64,000 bases of DNA from an uncultured Rhodospirillales bacterium (GTDB lineage Bacteria; Pseudomonadota; Alphaproteobacteria; ATCC43930; CGMCC-115725), in assembly GCA_903828515.1 (NCBI GenBank), contig CAIKMD010000006.1, forward strand, positions 248,001-312,000, written 5' to 3'. How positions within the stretch are numbered: position 1 is the stretch's first letter; each line of letters opens with the position of its first letter. A program made the translations under genes and the position numbers. Below the pieces are notes generated by a model that did not search any database, had not been told where the DNA came from, and worked only from the letters and a program-made list of their open reading frames with translations. This document shows positions 63,876-64,000 of the stretch, in pieces.

Positions 63876-64000
63876 ATGGAAGATAATCGCTCCTTAACCG
63901 GCCGGCGCATTCTGGTGCCCGAAAGCCGCGAACTCGATCTCTTCGCCCGTATGCTGGAGGCGCAAGGGGCCGAGACGCTGCGCTGCCCCATGGTTACGAT
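63876..64000 (+). CDS. Uroporphyrinogen-III synthase-like, N-terminal fragment cut by window end
   Basis: MEDNRSLTGRRILVPESRELDLFARMLEAQGAETLRCPMVT: HemD-like N-terminus. Confidence 0.6.
   Translation, partial: MEDNRSLTGRRILVPESRELDLFARMLEAQGAETLRCPMVT

Noticed and set aside
1-64000. CRISPR arrays, integrases, transposases, phage structural genes, toxin-antitoxin or defence systems
   Set aside because: Looked for regularly spaced direct repeats and hallmark motifs; none seen. The 'undescribed system' here is more likely metabolic/redox than defensive

Overview
This is a high-GC window whose gene content looks alphaproteobacterial (taxonomy inferred, not tested). It is densely coding, with about 63 supportable CDSs, and I saw no rRNA, tRNA, CRISPR array, transposase or integrase. 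It is dominated by aromatic and carboxylate catabolism: a ferulate-type module (MarR regulator / p-hydroxycinnamoyl-CoA hydratase-lyase / NDP-forming acyl-CoA synthetase), two LigB-type extradiol dioxygenase homologues, two Rieske ring-hydroxylating oxygenases, four LLM flavin oxidoreductases in two paralogous pairs, VOC dioxygenases, an ACMSD-like amidohydrolase, a PcaB-like lyase next to a 4,5-dihydroxyphthalate-decarboxylase-like protein and a fused TctA-TctB transporter, one complete Liv-type ABC transporter and two orphan ABC solute-binding proteins. Housekeeping genes (dinB, gph, pepN, pyrE, a hemD-like 3' partial) are interspersed. The best candidates for something undescribed are: (1) a five-gene membrane redox operon at 12426-14825 centred on a ferric-reductase-like/Rieske fusion; (2) a LigB homologue (49880-50866) in which a predicted iron-ligand His is Gln; (3) a two-domain VOC protein (53020-54234) with an apparently inverted catalytic/vestigial domain order; (4) a MetE-like protein with a histone-H1-like Lys/Ala/Pro tail. 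Several perfect or near-perfect palindromes lie in divergent promoters or at gene junctions. All product calls come from reading motifs by eye; no database search was run.
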